Shown: piece after piece, positions 8,604-17,141 of the stretch | Layout: the number at the start of each line of letters is the position of its first letter | Position numbering within the stretch: position 1 is the first letter of the stretch | Origin: an uncultured Prevotellaceae bacterium | GTDB taxonomy: Bacteria; Bacteroidota; Bacteroidia; Bacteroidales; Bacteroidaceae | Direction of reading: 5' to 3' | NCBI GenBank assembly: GCA_902771155.1 | Contig: CACXVS010000005.1 | Span: 39,384-103,383 of the forward strand | DNA: 64,000 bases | Translations under genes and position numbers: made by a program | The notes under the pieces: model-generated | Told to the model about the DNA's origin: nothing | What the model saw: only the letters and a program-made list of their open reading frames with translations | Database searches by the model: none

Positions 8604-10937
8604 TTAGTGGAACCTCGAGAAATAGCGCTCACGCAAGGCCAGACTGACGGGGTTTCCTGTCAGGGTTACCGTCTGCTGTAAACGGATATCTGTTGATGAG
8701 GCACCCACTTTCACGACGTAATCACCGGGCTGTATGTTCCAACGGCGCTCACCTTCGTGGCTGTAGTAACCAAACTGCTCGTCATCCAGTCTAGCATTAA
8801 CGGTCTTGCCCTCTCCGGGCTTCAGCGACACTCGGGTAAAGCCCTGAAGCTGAATGGGGCGTAATGGCTGATCGGTACTTGTGGGCGACACATAGATCTG
8901 TACAATCTCGTCAGCAGCCATCTGGCCAGTGTTCTTTACCTCAAAAGTCAGGTTCACGCCCTGCTCTGTCACCTCGGTCTTCAGGTTGCTATAAGCAAAC
9001 GTCGTATAGGTCAGTCCGTACCCGAAAGGCCATGCCACACGGGAATCCTTCTCTAAAGAACGGTTATAGCAGATGGGCTCATAGACCTCGGTGTTGGGAT
9101 AGCTGACGGAGAGTTTTGCCGATGGCGACACCTTGCCATAGAGGATATCGGCCACGGCACGACCTCCTTCCTCGCCCGGATACCACGCCTGGATCACAGC
9201 TGCGCACTTCTCTGCCAGATCGGAAATCACCTGGGCACGACCACCAAACACGACCAGCACCACGGACTTGCCCGTCTTGATGAGTTCCTCCACAAACTGC
9301 TCCTGTCGGCCAGGCAAGCGAAGACCTTCTCGATCGCGGTTCTCACCGCAGAGCATCACATTCTCACCCATGGCAGCCACGATCACATCGGCTTGCTTTG
9401 CCATCCTCAAAGCCTCGGCCTTATCGGCTTTCTCGCCCGAATCCACCTTCCGATGCAGTAACTCAAACTCCCAGGCACGTGCATCGCCCAGTTCGCTGAA
9501 CTTCGTCTCAATCTTCTCTGTCCAGTCACACCCGCGCGAGTACATCAGATTCACACCTTCGGGCTTACTTTTGGTCATACCCTCCAGCAAGTTCACGATA
9601 TGCGGGTTGTCCTGTACGTTCTCCATCCTCTTCCAGAAATACGACATGGCCGGATAGGTATAGTCGCCACACATGGCCCAGAACGAGTTGGCATTGGGTC
9701 CTGTGAGAAGGATGTTCCTGGCCTCCTTCAGCGGTAGCACGCCATTGTTCTCCAACAACACCACCGACTGCGTGGCGATATCGTAAGCCGTCTGTCGCTC
9801 CTCGGGGGTGTCGAGAATGATCTTCTCGGTGGTGTAGAGATAGGCATCCTTATCAAAGAGTCCGGCACGGAATTTAAACCTGAGCACATCCTTCACAGCC
9901 CGTTCCAAAACTTCGGCTTTCACCAGTCCTTCGTCGATGGCCTGTTGCAGGTTCTTATAGTCGGCACCATGGGGGAAATCCACATCATTACCCCCATTGA
10001 TGGCCGCAGCAGCCTTCTGTACCGACGACTCCAGGTTCGGGATCTGGTCGATGGCCGTATAGTCGCTCACCACCATTCCGTCGAAGCCCAGGTAACCGCG
10101 CAGAATGTCATTCAATATCTCGTCGTTAGCCACGCACCTCGTGCCATGCACATCATGATAGCCAGGCATCACGCACTTGCTGCCCGCCAGTCGGATCATC
10201 GTCTCATGAGGCAACAATATCTCTTCCATCAGCTCTTTCTCTTCTGCATCGCCACCACCGCCATAGCCGAGGTAGTGCTTCGAACAGGCGCCCACGCCCT
10301 GTTTCAGGTCGTCTTGCTGCAGACCTTTCACAAAGGCCACGCCCATCACAGCCGACAGATAGCCGTCCTCACCATACGACTCCTCCAGGCGGTTGAACGA
10401 GGGCGTACGACAAACATCGACCATCGGCGAGAGTGCCAGTACACCACCCATGCGGCGCAACTGCGTGCTTGTATGCCGTGTCTTCAGTTCAGCCAGTTCG
10501 GCATTAAACGAGCAGGCCTGTCCTATCTGCTGTGGATAGATGGTGCTCCCCAGCGTGTTCACACCCGTCAACACCTCCTCATGGCAAAGGGCGGGAATGC
10601 CGTTGGGCGTATGCTTCATCAGCCAGTCCTGAATGGCCACCACCCGGTCGCGAATCACATTGGGATCCCGAGGCTGCTGCATGCAGAACTGTGAGAAATG
10701 ACCAATGCCATAGGGTATGAGTTCGCGGCATTTAGCCGTGTCGAGCTGCCCCTGCTCGTCGAAGAGTTCGTCCATATACATGCTCCTCAACTGGGCGATC
10801 CGCTCTTCTTGCGACATCTTGCTGTAAAGTTCGTCAACTTGCTGTTCCATATCAATACTTGAATTACATCCTGCCAGGAGCATGACTACCACCACGCCAA
10901 AGAGGATCGACAATGTTTTTCTTATTTGCATTTCCAT
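8604..10937 (-). CDS. Glycoside hydrolase family 3 beta-glycosidase, lipoprotein
   Basis: 777 residues from ATG at 10937. The signal peptide ends in a LLAGC lipobox, so the enzyme is probably lipid-anchored. It carries the GH3 N-terminal barrel (KHYLGYGGGGDAEE), the catalytic-Asp motif GMVVSDY (Asp292), the GH3 C-terminal domain (LLTGPNANSFWAMCGDYT) and a final fibronectin-III-like domain. It should release terminal beta-linked sugars such as glucose or xylose from oligosaccharides. An in-frame start at 10991 was rejected because it lies upstream of the promoter box at 10954-10961. It is divergent from a carboxylesterase gene, which may serve decorated plant glycans. Confidence 0.94.
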   Translation of the reverse strand: MEMQIRKTLSILFGVVVVMLLAGCNSSIDMEQQVDELYSKMSQEERIAQLRSMYMDELFDEQGQLDTAKCRELIPYGIGHFSQFCMQQPRDPNVIRDRVVAIQDWLMKHTPNGIPALCHEEVLTGVNTLGSTIYPQQIGQACSFNAELAELKTRHTSTQLRRMGGVLALSPMVDVCRTPSFNRLEESYGEDGYLSAVMGVAFVKGLQQDDLKQGVGACSKHYLGYGGGGDAEEKELMEEILLPHETMIRLAGSKCVMPGYHDVHGTRCVANDEILNDILRGYLGFDGMVVSDYTAIDQIPNLESSVQKAAAAINGGNDVDFPHGADYKNLQQAIDEGLVKAEVLERAVKDVLRFKFRAGLFDKDAYLYTTEKIILDTPEERQTAYDIATQSVVLLENNGVLPLKEARNILLTGPNANSFWAMCGDYTYPAMSYFWKRMENVQDNPHIVNLLEGMTKSKPEGVNLMYSRGCDWTEKIETKFSELGDARAWEFELLHRKVDSGEKADKAEALRMAKQADVIVAAMGENVMLCGENRDREGLRLPGRQEQFVEELIKTGKSVVLVVFGGRAQVISDLAEKCAAVIQAWYPGEEGGRAVADILYGKVSPSAKLSVSYPNTEVYEPICYNRSLEKDSRVAWPFGYGLTYTTFAYSNLKTEVTEQGVNLTFEVKNTGQMAADEIVQIYVSPTSTDQPLRPIQLQGFTRVSLKPGEGKTVNARLDDEQFGYYSHEGERRWNIQPGDYVVKVGASSTDIRLQQTVTLTGNPVSLALRERYFSRFH

Positions 10938-10953
10938 CACGTTTAATTTTCTG

Positions 10954-10961
10954 CAAAGATA
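10954..10961 (-). promoter_or_regulatory. Promoter -7 box of the GH3 gene
   Basis: TATCTTTG on the minus strand, 17 bases before the chosen start codon at 10937. No clear -33 TTTG was found at the usual distance. This box excludes the longer start at 10991. Confidence 0.65.
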
Positions 10962-11075
10962 CAAAAAAAAAGTGACTTTCAGAAACCTCACATGTTAATG
11001 TTCTATAATTTAACATTTGCCTCGTTATACTTTCCGTGTTCTGGTACGTCAAAAAGAGTGATAATTATCAACTGT

Positions 11076-13415
11076 ATGAAACGAACTATTTTATTATCTA
11101 CGATGGCCTTGCTGTTCGCCTTGGGCGGCATGGCACAAACTAATGATGCCCAGATGGTGGTGAGCACCGAGTCTGGACTGGTGAAAGGTTTCGATCATGA
11201 GGGATCGATAGGTTTTCTCGGCATTCCCTATGCCAAGGTAGAGCGGTTCATGCCGCCACTGCCCGTGGCCAAGTGGGACACCGTCCGCGTGTGCGACCAT
11301 TGGGGTCCGCAGGCCATGCAAAATACCTGGGGCAAGCAGATGAGCGAGGCAGAGATGTCGGAAAAGAACTCATGCGTGTTGAATGTATGGACCACCGACA
11401 CGAAGGTCTCCAAGCCCGTTATGGTATGGCTCCACGGTGGCGGTTTCGACTCAGGTACATCGGCTTGGGATCCCGGCATGAAACTGGCTCAGCACGATGT
11501 GGTCGTGGTCAGTGTCAACCACCGTCTCAACATCCTCGGTTTCCTCGATCTGTCTGCCTGCAGCGACAAATATAAATACTCAGGCAATGTGGGTATGCTC
11601 GACATTGTCCAGGCTCTGAAGTGGGTTCAGAAGAATATCCGCCAGTTTGGCGGCGACCCCTCGAATGTCACCATCTTCGGAGAGTCGGGCGGTGGCGGCA
11701 AGGTGGGCACCCTGCTCTGCATGCCTCCAGCCCAGGGACTGTTCCACAAGGCCATCATCATGAGCGGAACCATCCTCAACGTCAACACCAAGCAGATGAC
11801 TGAAGAGCTCGGAAAGGCCGTACTGAAAGAACTCAACATCGACGTCAAGGATATCGACCGCATCAAGGACGTACCCTACGAGGAGCTCTATGCTGCCGGT
11901 CAGCGCGCCATGGCTGCCAGTATCGGCACCCGCAAGCCTGGCACACCCATGATGTGGGGCTTCGGACCTACCCCCGATGGAGAAGTACTGCTCCAGCAAC
12001 CCTTCCAAAACGGCTTTGCCAAGATCTCAGACAATATCCCCATCATGATCGGTACCACCTTCAACGAGCTCCAGCCTCTGCGCTACGACAAGGAGATCAC
12101 CCTCGACGAGGCCCGACGCGAACTCATGAAGACCTTCGGTTGGGACACGCAGGCTTACATCAAGGCCTTTGCCGAAGCATGGCCCGACTACACACCGCAG
12201 GATCTGCTCAGCATCGACTGGCTGTTCCGTCCGAAGACCATCATCACTGCCGACGAGATCGCAGAGACGCGCCAGGCACCCACCTATATGTATATGTTCA
12301 CCCAGCGTTCGAAGGCCAACAACGCCAGTGTCCACGGAGCCGAACTGAAGTACTGCTTCGACAATCTCAGGGATGTAGGCGGTCCAGAATACCCCAACAT
12401 CGGTCTGGCCGACGCCATGAGCACCATCTGGGCACGTTTCGCCAAAGTGGGCAATCCCAACGTATCATGGTTGCCCGACGTGTGGCATCCCTACACGAAG
12501 GAAAACGGCGAACTGTTCGAGTTTGGCGAGAAACTGCAGTTCCATCACAACCACGACCGTCGTCTGGCCGAGATTATCAACAAGCACTGCTTCCAGCAGC
12601 TCGACGAGTTCCGCGATCGTCAGGCCAGCCGTCAGCTCAAGGTGGGCGATGTCACCATGACCATCTACCCCACGAAGGGCGCCAAGATCATGTCACTCAA
12701 GTACAAGGACCAGGAGACCATCTCCCAGCTGACCATGCCCGAGGCCTTTGGTTCCACCTTCTGGACCAGTCCTCAGAAAGAGTGGAACTGGCCCCCTGTG
12801 ACCGAGTTCGACAAGGGTAACTACGAGGTAGAAGAGCGCGATGGCCACCTCGTCATGACCAGTCCCGTCAACGAGCGCCTAGGTCTTCGTGTGCGCAAGG
12901 ACTTCAGCACCGATGCCAAGGCAGGCGCCATCGTCGTCACCTACTCCATCATCAACGAAGGTGCTCAGGAGCGCAAGGTAGCCCCCTGGGAGATCACACG
13001 TGTATTCAACGATGGCGGTCTCATCTTCTTCGACGCCCCCCTCGATGGCATCACCCCCGCAGGGCTCATGAACTTCAAGGCTGAACACGGTGCCGTGTGG
13101 TACAAAACCGACGAGACCAACGAGAATCGCAAGATCAATGCCGACGGCAAGGGGTGGCTGGCCTATGCCAACAAAGGGTTGTTACTCGTTAAGCGTTTCC
13201 AGGACTTGAAGCCGGGCGAACCTGCCCCCGACGAGGCTGAGGTGCAGATCTACGTGAACCGTGGTAAGGCCCATATCGAACTGGAGAGTCAGGGCGCCTA
13301 CACTACCCTGAAACCCCAAGAGCGCCTCGACTGGACTGTCCGCTGGTACCTCCTCCCCTACGAGGGCGAGGCCCTACCCTCCAAGCAACTCCTCAACAAG
13401 ATCCCAACTCGTTAA
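11076..13415 (+). CDS. Secreted type-B carboxylesterase fused to a C-terminal DUF4380-like domain
   Basis: 779 residues. A cleavable signal peptide (ends near GGMAQ) precedes a carboxylesterase/para-nitrobenzyl-esterase domain of about residues 25-530, with oxyanion motif HGGGFDSGTSAWDP, nucleophile motif GESGG (Ser204), an acidic TTFNEL element and His420 in HGAELKYCF. About 240 further residues (GDVTMTIYPTKGAKIMSLKY onward) form a beta-rich domain with a SPQKEWNWPP stretch. That pattern resembles the DUF4380/aldose-mutarotase-like fold, which is my inference. Ordinary family members stop near 500-550 residues. It probably de-esterifies sugars or acylated glycans in the periplasm. The start is set by the signal peptide; upstream in-frame ATG 10992 adds a non-signal tail. 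Confidence 0.88.
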   Translation: MKRTILLSTMALLFALGGMAQTNDAQMVVSTESGLVKGFDHEGSIGFLGIPYAKVERFMPPLPVAKWDTVRVCDHWGPQAMQNTWGKQMSEAEMSEKNSCVLNVWTTDTKVSKPVMVWLHGGGFDSGTSAWDPGMKLAQHDVVVVSVNHRLNILGFLDLSACSDKYKYSGNVGMLDIVQALKWVQKNIRQFGGDPSNVTIFGESGGGGKVGTLLCMPPAQGLFHKAIIMSGTILNVNTKQMTEELGKAVLKELNIDVKDIDRIKDVPYEELYAAGQRAMAASIGTRKPGTPMMWGFGPTPDGEVLLQQPFQNGFAKISDNIPIMIGTTFNELQPLRYDKEITLDEARRELMKTFGWDTQAYIKAFAEAWPDYTPQDLLSIDWLFRPKTIITADEIAETRQAPTYMYMFTQRSKANNASVHGAELKYCFDNLRDVGGPEYPNIGLADAMSTIWARFAKVGNPNVSWLPDVWHPYTKENGELFEFGEKLQFHHNHDRRLAEIINKHCFQQLDEFRDRQASRQLKVGDVTMTIYPTKGAKIMSLKYKDQETISQLTMPEAFGSTFWTSPQKEWNWPPVTEFDKGNYEVEERDGHLVMTSPVNERLGLRVRKDFSTDAKAGAIVVTYSIINEGAQERKVAPWEITRVFNDGGLIFFDAPLDGITPAGLMNFKAEHGAVWYKTDETNENRKINADGKGWLAYANKGLLLVKRFQDLKPGEPAPDEAEVQIYVNRGKAHIELESQGAYTTLKPQERLDWTVRWYLLPYEGEALPSKQLLNKIPTR

Positions 13416-13429
13416 GCAACTGCATAAGA

Positions 13430-13457
13430 GAGCTTCCCATCGCGGGAAGCTTTCTTT
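13430..13457 (+). terminator. Rho-independent terminator after the carboxylesterase gene
   Basis: Perfect 8-base stem AGCTTCCC / GGGAAGCT (13431-13438 and 13444-13451) with a 5-base loop, followed by TTCTTT, 15 bases after the stop codon. Confidence 0.85.
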
Positions 13458-13473
13458 ATGGCTGCAAATGTAA

Positions 13474-13602
13474 TGTACCATTGTACCATTTGGTTTTTCG
13501 ATAGTGTACAAAAGAACAATCTAAGATTTATACTTTATATTATATATATATAGTCAACTTTTTCAGGCTGATATTCAAATTTCCTAATGGTACAATGGTA
13601 CA
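13474..13602. repeat. 17-base inverted repeat flanking AT-rich DNA
   Basis: TGTACCATTGTACCATT at 13474-13490 is matched exactly by its reverse complement at 13586-13602. Each arm is itself a direct repeat of GTACCATT (or AATGGTAC). The 95 bases between include a run of alternating TA near 13540-13552. It could be a binding-site pair, a large stem, or the end of a decayed element. No gene lies inside. Confidence 0.85.
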
Positions 13603-13660
13603 ATCTAATTTAATGTGTAAAATGCAGATTTTAACACTTCAAAAGTTTTTTGGAAATAGC

Positions 13661-13691
13661 TTGCATATATGCTGAATTTTTTGTACCTTTG
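13661..13691 (+). promoter_or_regulatory. Orphan rightward promoter
   Basis: TTG at 13661-13663 and TACCTTTG at 13684-13691 with a 20-base spacer match the Bacteroidota consensus. No full-length gene follows on this strand. The transcript would run through about 190 bases of non-coding DNA to a 17-codon reading frame and then antisense into the sulfotransferase gene. Confidence 0.6.
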
Positions 13692-13923
13692 CAGTGTTGA
13701 ATGAGAGAGGTGGAGAAATCTAGTGTTATTGAAAAAAATTGCGGGAATTAATAGTAGCAATTGCAAGGATTGATAGCAAAACGATTTTTAATTAATGAGC
13801 CCAAGCAAGGCCATCTCATGAGAGGATAAGAAAACCTATAATTTATTTTACACTAAACACTAATCATTAAACACTAAACAAGTATGGCAATTAAAGATAT
13901 TGCACAGCGTCGAGTGCTGAAGA
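13692..13923 (+). other. Gene-poor leader-like stretch with a 17-codon reading frame at its end
   Basis: No gene of normal length is visible. The stretch holds two similar segments (TTGCGGGAATTAATAGTAGCAA and a shorter TTGCAAGGATTGATAGCAA-like copy), a run of ACACTAAACACTAA-type repeats near 13848-13880, and a short frame, MAIKDIAQRRVLKITGI, at 13884-13937 that ends inside the antisense sulfotransferase gene. It may be the 5' remnant of a deleted gene or a small RNA. Both readings are inference. Confidence 0.35.
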
Positions 13924-15399
13924 TCACTGGCATTTGACGCAACGGTAGGGGGGATTGACGGAATAGGGATCGATTTCATCGCGTGTAAGGCGGAATACTT
14001 CGTGGCCGTCGGCATCGTACTCACTGACGAGGCGATTGCAGTTGTTAACCTCCACACTCCACCCCCAACCTACGACAAAGCCCTGAGAACCAAAATCGTC
14101 GAAGGCGCCACAGGCCTGGGTGAAATAAGCTGACTGATTGTAGAGTAGATCGCCGCCTTCTAACACCTGAATACCGGTATCAGAGTCGTGAACCTTCAGA
14201 CGGAGCATGTGGGTAAGTTGGGGATCGTGGGCATTGCCATTGTCGAAGATAGTGAGATAGTCGCCACCAGACTGCTGATGCCATCGGGCGTAGTGCTGAC
14301 CTGAGAACTGCTGCGCCTGAGGTCGGGTAGCATCCTCACCACTGAGGCGCCAGACGATGCCGCCCTGCTGACGGTCGATCTTGATGACCGAACTGACGGC
14401 GCGCAAGGAGACGAGCCAGTTGCCATCTGGAAGCACGTCGATGGCATTGAAGTGGACATAGTCGTAGCTGGTGTCGAACACAGGACTACCCCACTCCAAC
14501 ATGTCGGGGAAGTCGGAGCTCCACCAGTCGAACACCACCTTTCCGTCTTCTACCTCCTGCAGATAGGCCACGGCACGCATGGTGCCACCCACCTCGCGCT
14601 CGACGTAAGAGGCAGAGGCTATCCAATGGGTGGGCGAGAAGAAATAAAAGTCGTGCCCATCGAGGGGCGCTCCTTCGGGCAGACAGCCATCGAGACTGCC
14701 GAGGGCGTGGATGGTATCGACGGGGAGGTAATGGTCGTCCATCACGATGCGCATACCAGGCACATAACCCGTAGTGGCGCGATCGGCAAACGCTGGGTCG
14801 GGAGCGTGATAGCTATAGTAGGTCTTGCCATCGAAGACGAGCTTCTTGAAGTCCCAACAGCCCAACTCCTGGAAGGTGCCGTTAACCCCTGTGGGATCGA
14901 AACGGTAATACAGCAGACGACCATCGTTATCGACCTTCATGACCAAAGGCTGGTAGATATACGAGAGATAGAAGTGGCCCGGTATCTGGCCCTGCCCCCA
15001 TACGTTGTACTTGGGAGCGCCTTCGGGGAAGGTGTTGATGAGGAAAGAGCCCTGCTGCGAGGAGGTGGTGTATTCCACCTTGAGTTGACCGTCCTGGGGA
15101 ATGCCAGAGGACAGATGGCACGAGCAGGCCCCATCCTTAACAGACTGGCCATCGATAGTGATGGAACTGAAATCAGAGGCGTTGAGCACCTTGATATCAA
15201 CGGGGTACTCGGCTGTGAGCGCCCGCAGACTCAGGGGCTTGTCGGCAGGCAGCGACACCTCGTAGCGTTCGCCCATCACCTCGAGGCTCATCGTCGAGGG
15301 GATGGGTGCGCCAGGGTTGTCGGAGGTGCCGAAGACACACGACGACAACGCCATCGGCAGGAGCGCCAGAGCGATGTACTTTAGTTTCTTAGATAACAT
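13924..15399 (-). CDS. Arylsulfotransferase-like (ASST/Arylsulfotran_2) lipoprotein
   Basis: 491 residues from ATG 15399 (three residues more if ATG 15408 is used). The signal peptide carries an LSSC lipobox. The body shows family features: a HFNAIDVLPDGNWLVSLR stretch, then GGIVWRLSGE, and GQHYARWHQ followed by LTIFDNG, the repeats expected of a beta-propeller sulfotransferase that moves sulfate from one phenol to another without PAPS. A C-terminal CVKC pair is notable. Both possible starts overlap the 3' end of the permease gene, so translation is probably coupled. The physiological substrate is unknown, and a non-catalytic family member cannot be excluded. Confidence 0.78.
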   Translation of the reverse strand: MLSKKLKYIALALLPMALSSCVFGTSDNPGAPIPSTMSLEVMGERYEVSLPADKPLSLRALTAEYPVDIKVLNASDFSSITIDGQSVKDGACSCHLSSGIPQDGQLKVEYTTSSQQGSFLINTFPEGAPKYNVWGQGQIPGHFYLSYIYQPLVMKVDNDGRLLYYRFDPTGVNGTFQELGCWDFKKLVFDGKTYYSYHAPDPAFADRATTGYVPGMRIVMDDHYLPVDTIHALGSLDGCLPEGAPLDGHDFYFFSPTHWIASASYVEREVGGTMRAVAYLQEVEDGKVVFDWWSSDFPDMLEWGSPVFDTSYDYVHFNAIDVLPDGNWLVSLRAVSSVIKIDRQQGGIVWRLSGEDATRPQAQQFSGQHYARWHQQSGGDYLTIFDNGNAHDPQLTHMLRLKVHDSDTGIQVLEGGDLLYNQSAYFTQACGAFDDFGSQGFVVGWGWSVEVNNCNRLVSEYDADGHEVFRLTRDEIDPYSVNPPYRCVKCQ

Positions 15400-16993
15400 G
15401 CAAGCCAAGGAATACCATAAGACCGTTCATCAGGATCCAGAAGATGGCGAAAGGCATCGTCTTGCGCATGATGTCGCCATCCTGACCCTCCATATCACAG
15501 GCGGCAGTGGCAATGGCAATGGACTGGGGCGAGAGCAGTTTTCCACCCTCAGAACCGGCACAGTTGGCAGCGGCCAGCCAGTTGGTCTCGTTACCTGTAA
15601 CACCGAAGAACGTGCCCTGATGCACCAGATTAAGGTCGGCAGCAGCGGTGGCCTGCAACTTACCGAAGAGAATATTGGCATTGGTGGCCGAGCCGGTAAC
15701 GAAGGTGCCGATAGAACCAATGAGGGGAGCAAAGAACGGGAAGGCAGAACCGGTGAGCAGCACAAGGCCCTTGGCGATGTCGTTGGTCATACCGGTATTG
15801 TTCATCAGCATGGCCATAGCCACGAGACAGCAGATGGTGACGACTGTCTTCTGCAGATTAATAGTGGTCTTGCCGAGCAGTTTCATCAGACTACCAAAGC
15901 TCATGCCCTGGATAAGTCCACCGATGACGGCACCGAGGAAGATCATCAGACCGGCATTGGAGAGCCAGCCGAACTTAAACGTATTGCCAATGACAGGCAT
16001 GTCGAACTTGGTGACAAGCGAACTGTTGAGCAACTCATTGATGGGGGGCACAATCTTGCTCGAGATGAGGATGAAGAAGATGATAAGGCCATAGACGCTC
16101 CAGGCCTTCAGGGTCTTAGCCAGACCGAATTTCTTATGTTCGACCTGCACGGTATCAGCGGCACTCTCTTTCCTGATGAACAGCTTGTTGTAGATGAGCA
16201 TGGCGATGATGGCAGCCACGGAGCCGAGGATGGCAGGCGTCTCGGGACCAATCCAGTGGGCACAGCAGAACTGCACGATGATGGAGAACGTACCCACGAA
16301 GAGGGCGATGCAGATGTTCTTCACAATCTTGGTGCGATCGGTCATCATGAGGATGAGGAACGGGGTGATGAAGAACATGAGCGAGAGCTGTAATATAATA
16401 AAGGTGGCAACCTCGCAGAGCTCCTCGGGCGTGGCCACACCACTGGCAGCTACCTGATTGGCCAGCGTGGTGGCAGGCAGACCGACGGCGCCAAAGCCTA
16501 CGGCTACCGTGTTGGCTACCAGACAGATAACAGCCGAGAACATGGGCTTGAAGCCCAGTCCGATAAGGATGGCTGCAGGGATGGCTACTGCCGTACCGAA
16601 ACCAGCCATACCATCGAGCACACCTCCGAGGCCCCACGTCAGAAGCAGTACGAGCAGACCCTTGTCGGAGGTCATTTGGATAAACTGCGTCTTGATGGTC
16701 TCGATCTCCTTCGTCTCACAAAGGATATTGTAGCTGAAGATGGCGCAGATGATAATCAGGATGATGGGGAAACAGGCCTTGAGGAAACCCTCGACCACCG
16801 ACCAAAGGGTGATGCCATAGATAGACACACCGGCATACTTCTCGGGCACAATACCCATGGCGGGGGCAGCAAACAGGGCCAGAATGATTGTTACGACAAG
16901 AGTGATCACGGCACTCTTATAACCAGACACTTTGAAGCCCATCATGAGGACAATGAGCAACAGAATAGGAATGACTGATACTAATGCTGACAT
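15389..16993 (-). CDS. lctP: L-lactate permease (LctP/LldP family)
   Basis: 534 residues, almost all hydrophobic, with 12-14 predicted membrane segments. Family patterns include WGLGGVLDGMAGFGTAVAIPAAILIGLGF near residue 125 and NTVAVGFGAVGLPATTLANQV near 163. It should import lactate (or glycolate) with protons. It is divergent from a D-lactate dehydrogenase-like gene across 148 bases that hold a promoter in each direction, so uptake and oxidation are probably regulated together. The 3' end overlaps the arylsulfotransferase-like gene. Confidence 0.93.
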   Translation of the reverse strand: MSALVSVIPILLLIVLMMGFKVSGYKSAVITLVVTIILALFAAPAMGIVPEKYAGVSIYGITLWSVVEGFLKACFPIILIIICAIFSYNILCETKEIETIKTQFIQMTSDKGLLVLLLTWGLGGVLDGMAGFGTAVAIPAAILIGLGFKPMFSAVICLVANTVAVGFGAVGLPATTLANQVAASGVATPEELCEVATFIILQLSLMFFITPFLILMMTDRTKIVKNICIALFVGTFSIIVQFCCAHWIGPETPAILGSVAAIIAMLIYNKLFIRKESAADTVQVEHKKFGLAKTLKAWSVYGLIIFFILISSKIVPPINELLNSSLVTKFDMPVIGNTFKFGWLSNAGLMIFLGAVIGGLIQGMSFGSLMKLLGKTTINLQKTVVTICCLVAMAMLMNNTGMTNDIAKGLVLLTGSAFPFFAPLIGSIGTFVTGSATNANILFGKLQATAAADLNLVHQGTFFGVTGNETNWLAAANCAGSEGGKLLSPQSIAIATAACDMEGQDGDIMRKTMPFAIFWILMNGLMVFLGLHVI

Positions 16994-17050
16994 AGGTTGT
17001 TAGTTATTTATTATTATACAAGTTTTTGTCTACAAAACAGAATTTGAGGC

Positions 17051-17082
17051 CAAATATACAAACTTTTCGCGAATTATCCAAA
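17051..17082 (-). promoter_or_regulatory. Promoter of the lactate permease operon
   Basis: Minus-strand TATATTTG (17051-17058) preceded by TTTG (17079-17082) with a 20-base spacer. The permease ATG at 16993 leaves a leader of about 50 bases. Confidence 0.7.
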
Positions 17083-17101
17083 TAATTTCGAATTTTTTTA
17101 T

Positions 17102-17109
17102 TATCTTTG
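17102..17109 (+). promoter_or_regulatory. Promoter -7 box of the FAD/Fe-S dehydrogenase gene
   Basis: TATCTTTG 32 bases before the ATG at 17142. It lies back to back with the permease promoter, 43 bases away, so a single regulator could control both. Confidence 0.7.
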
Positions 17110-17141
17110 TGCCCAAAGTGATAACTAAATAACAACGACCT

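Noticed and set aside
13684..13923. Riboswitch or T-box leader
   Set aside because: No known conserved core was seen, and no metabolite gene follows on that strand.
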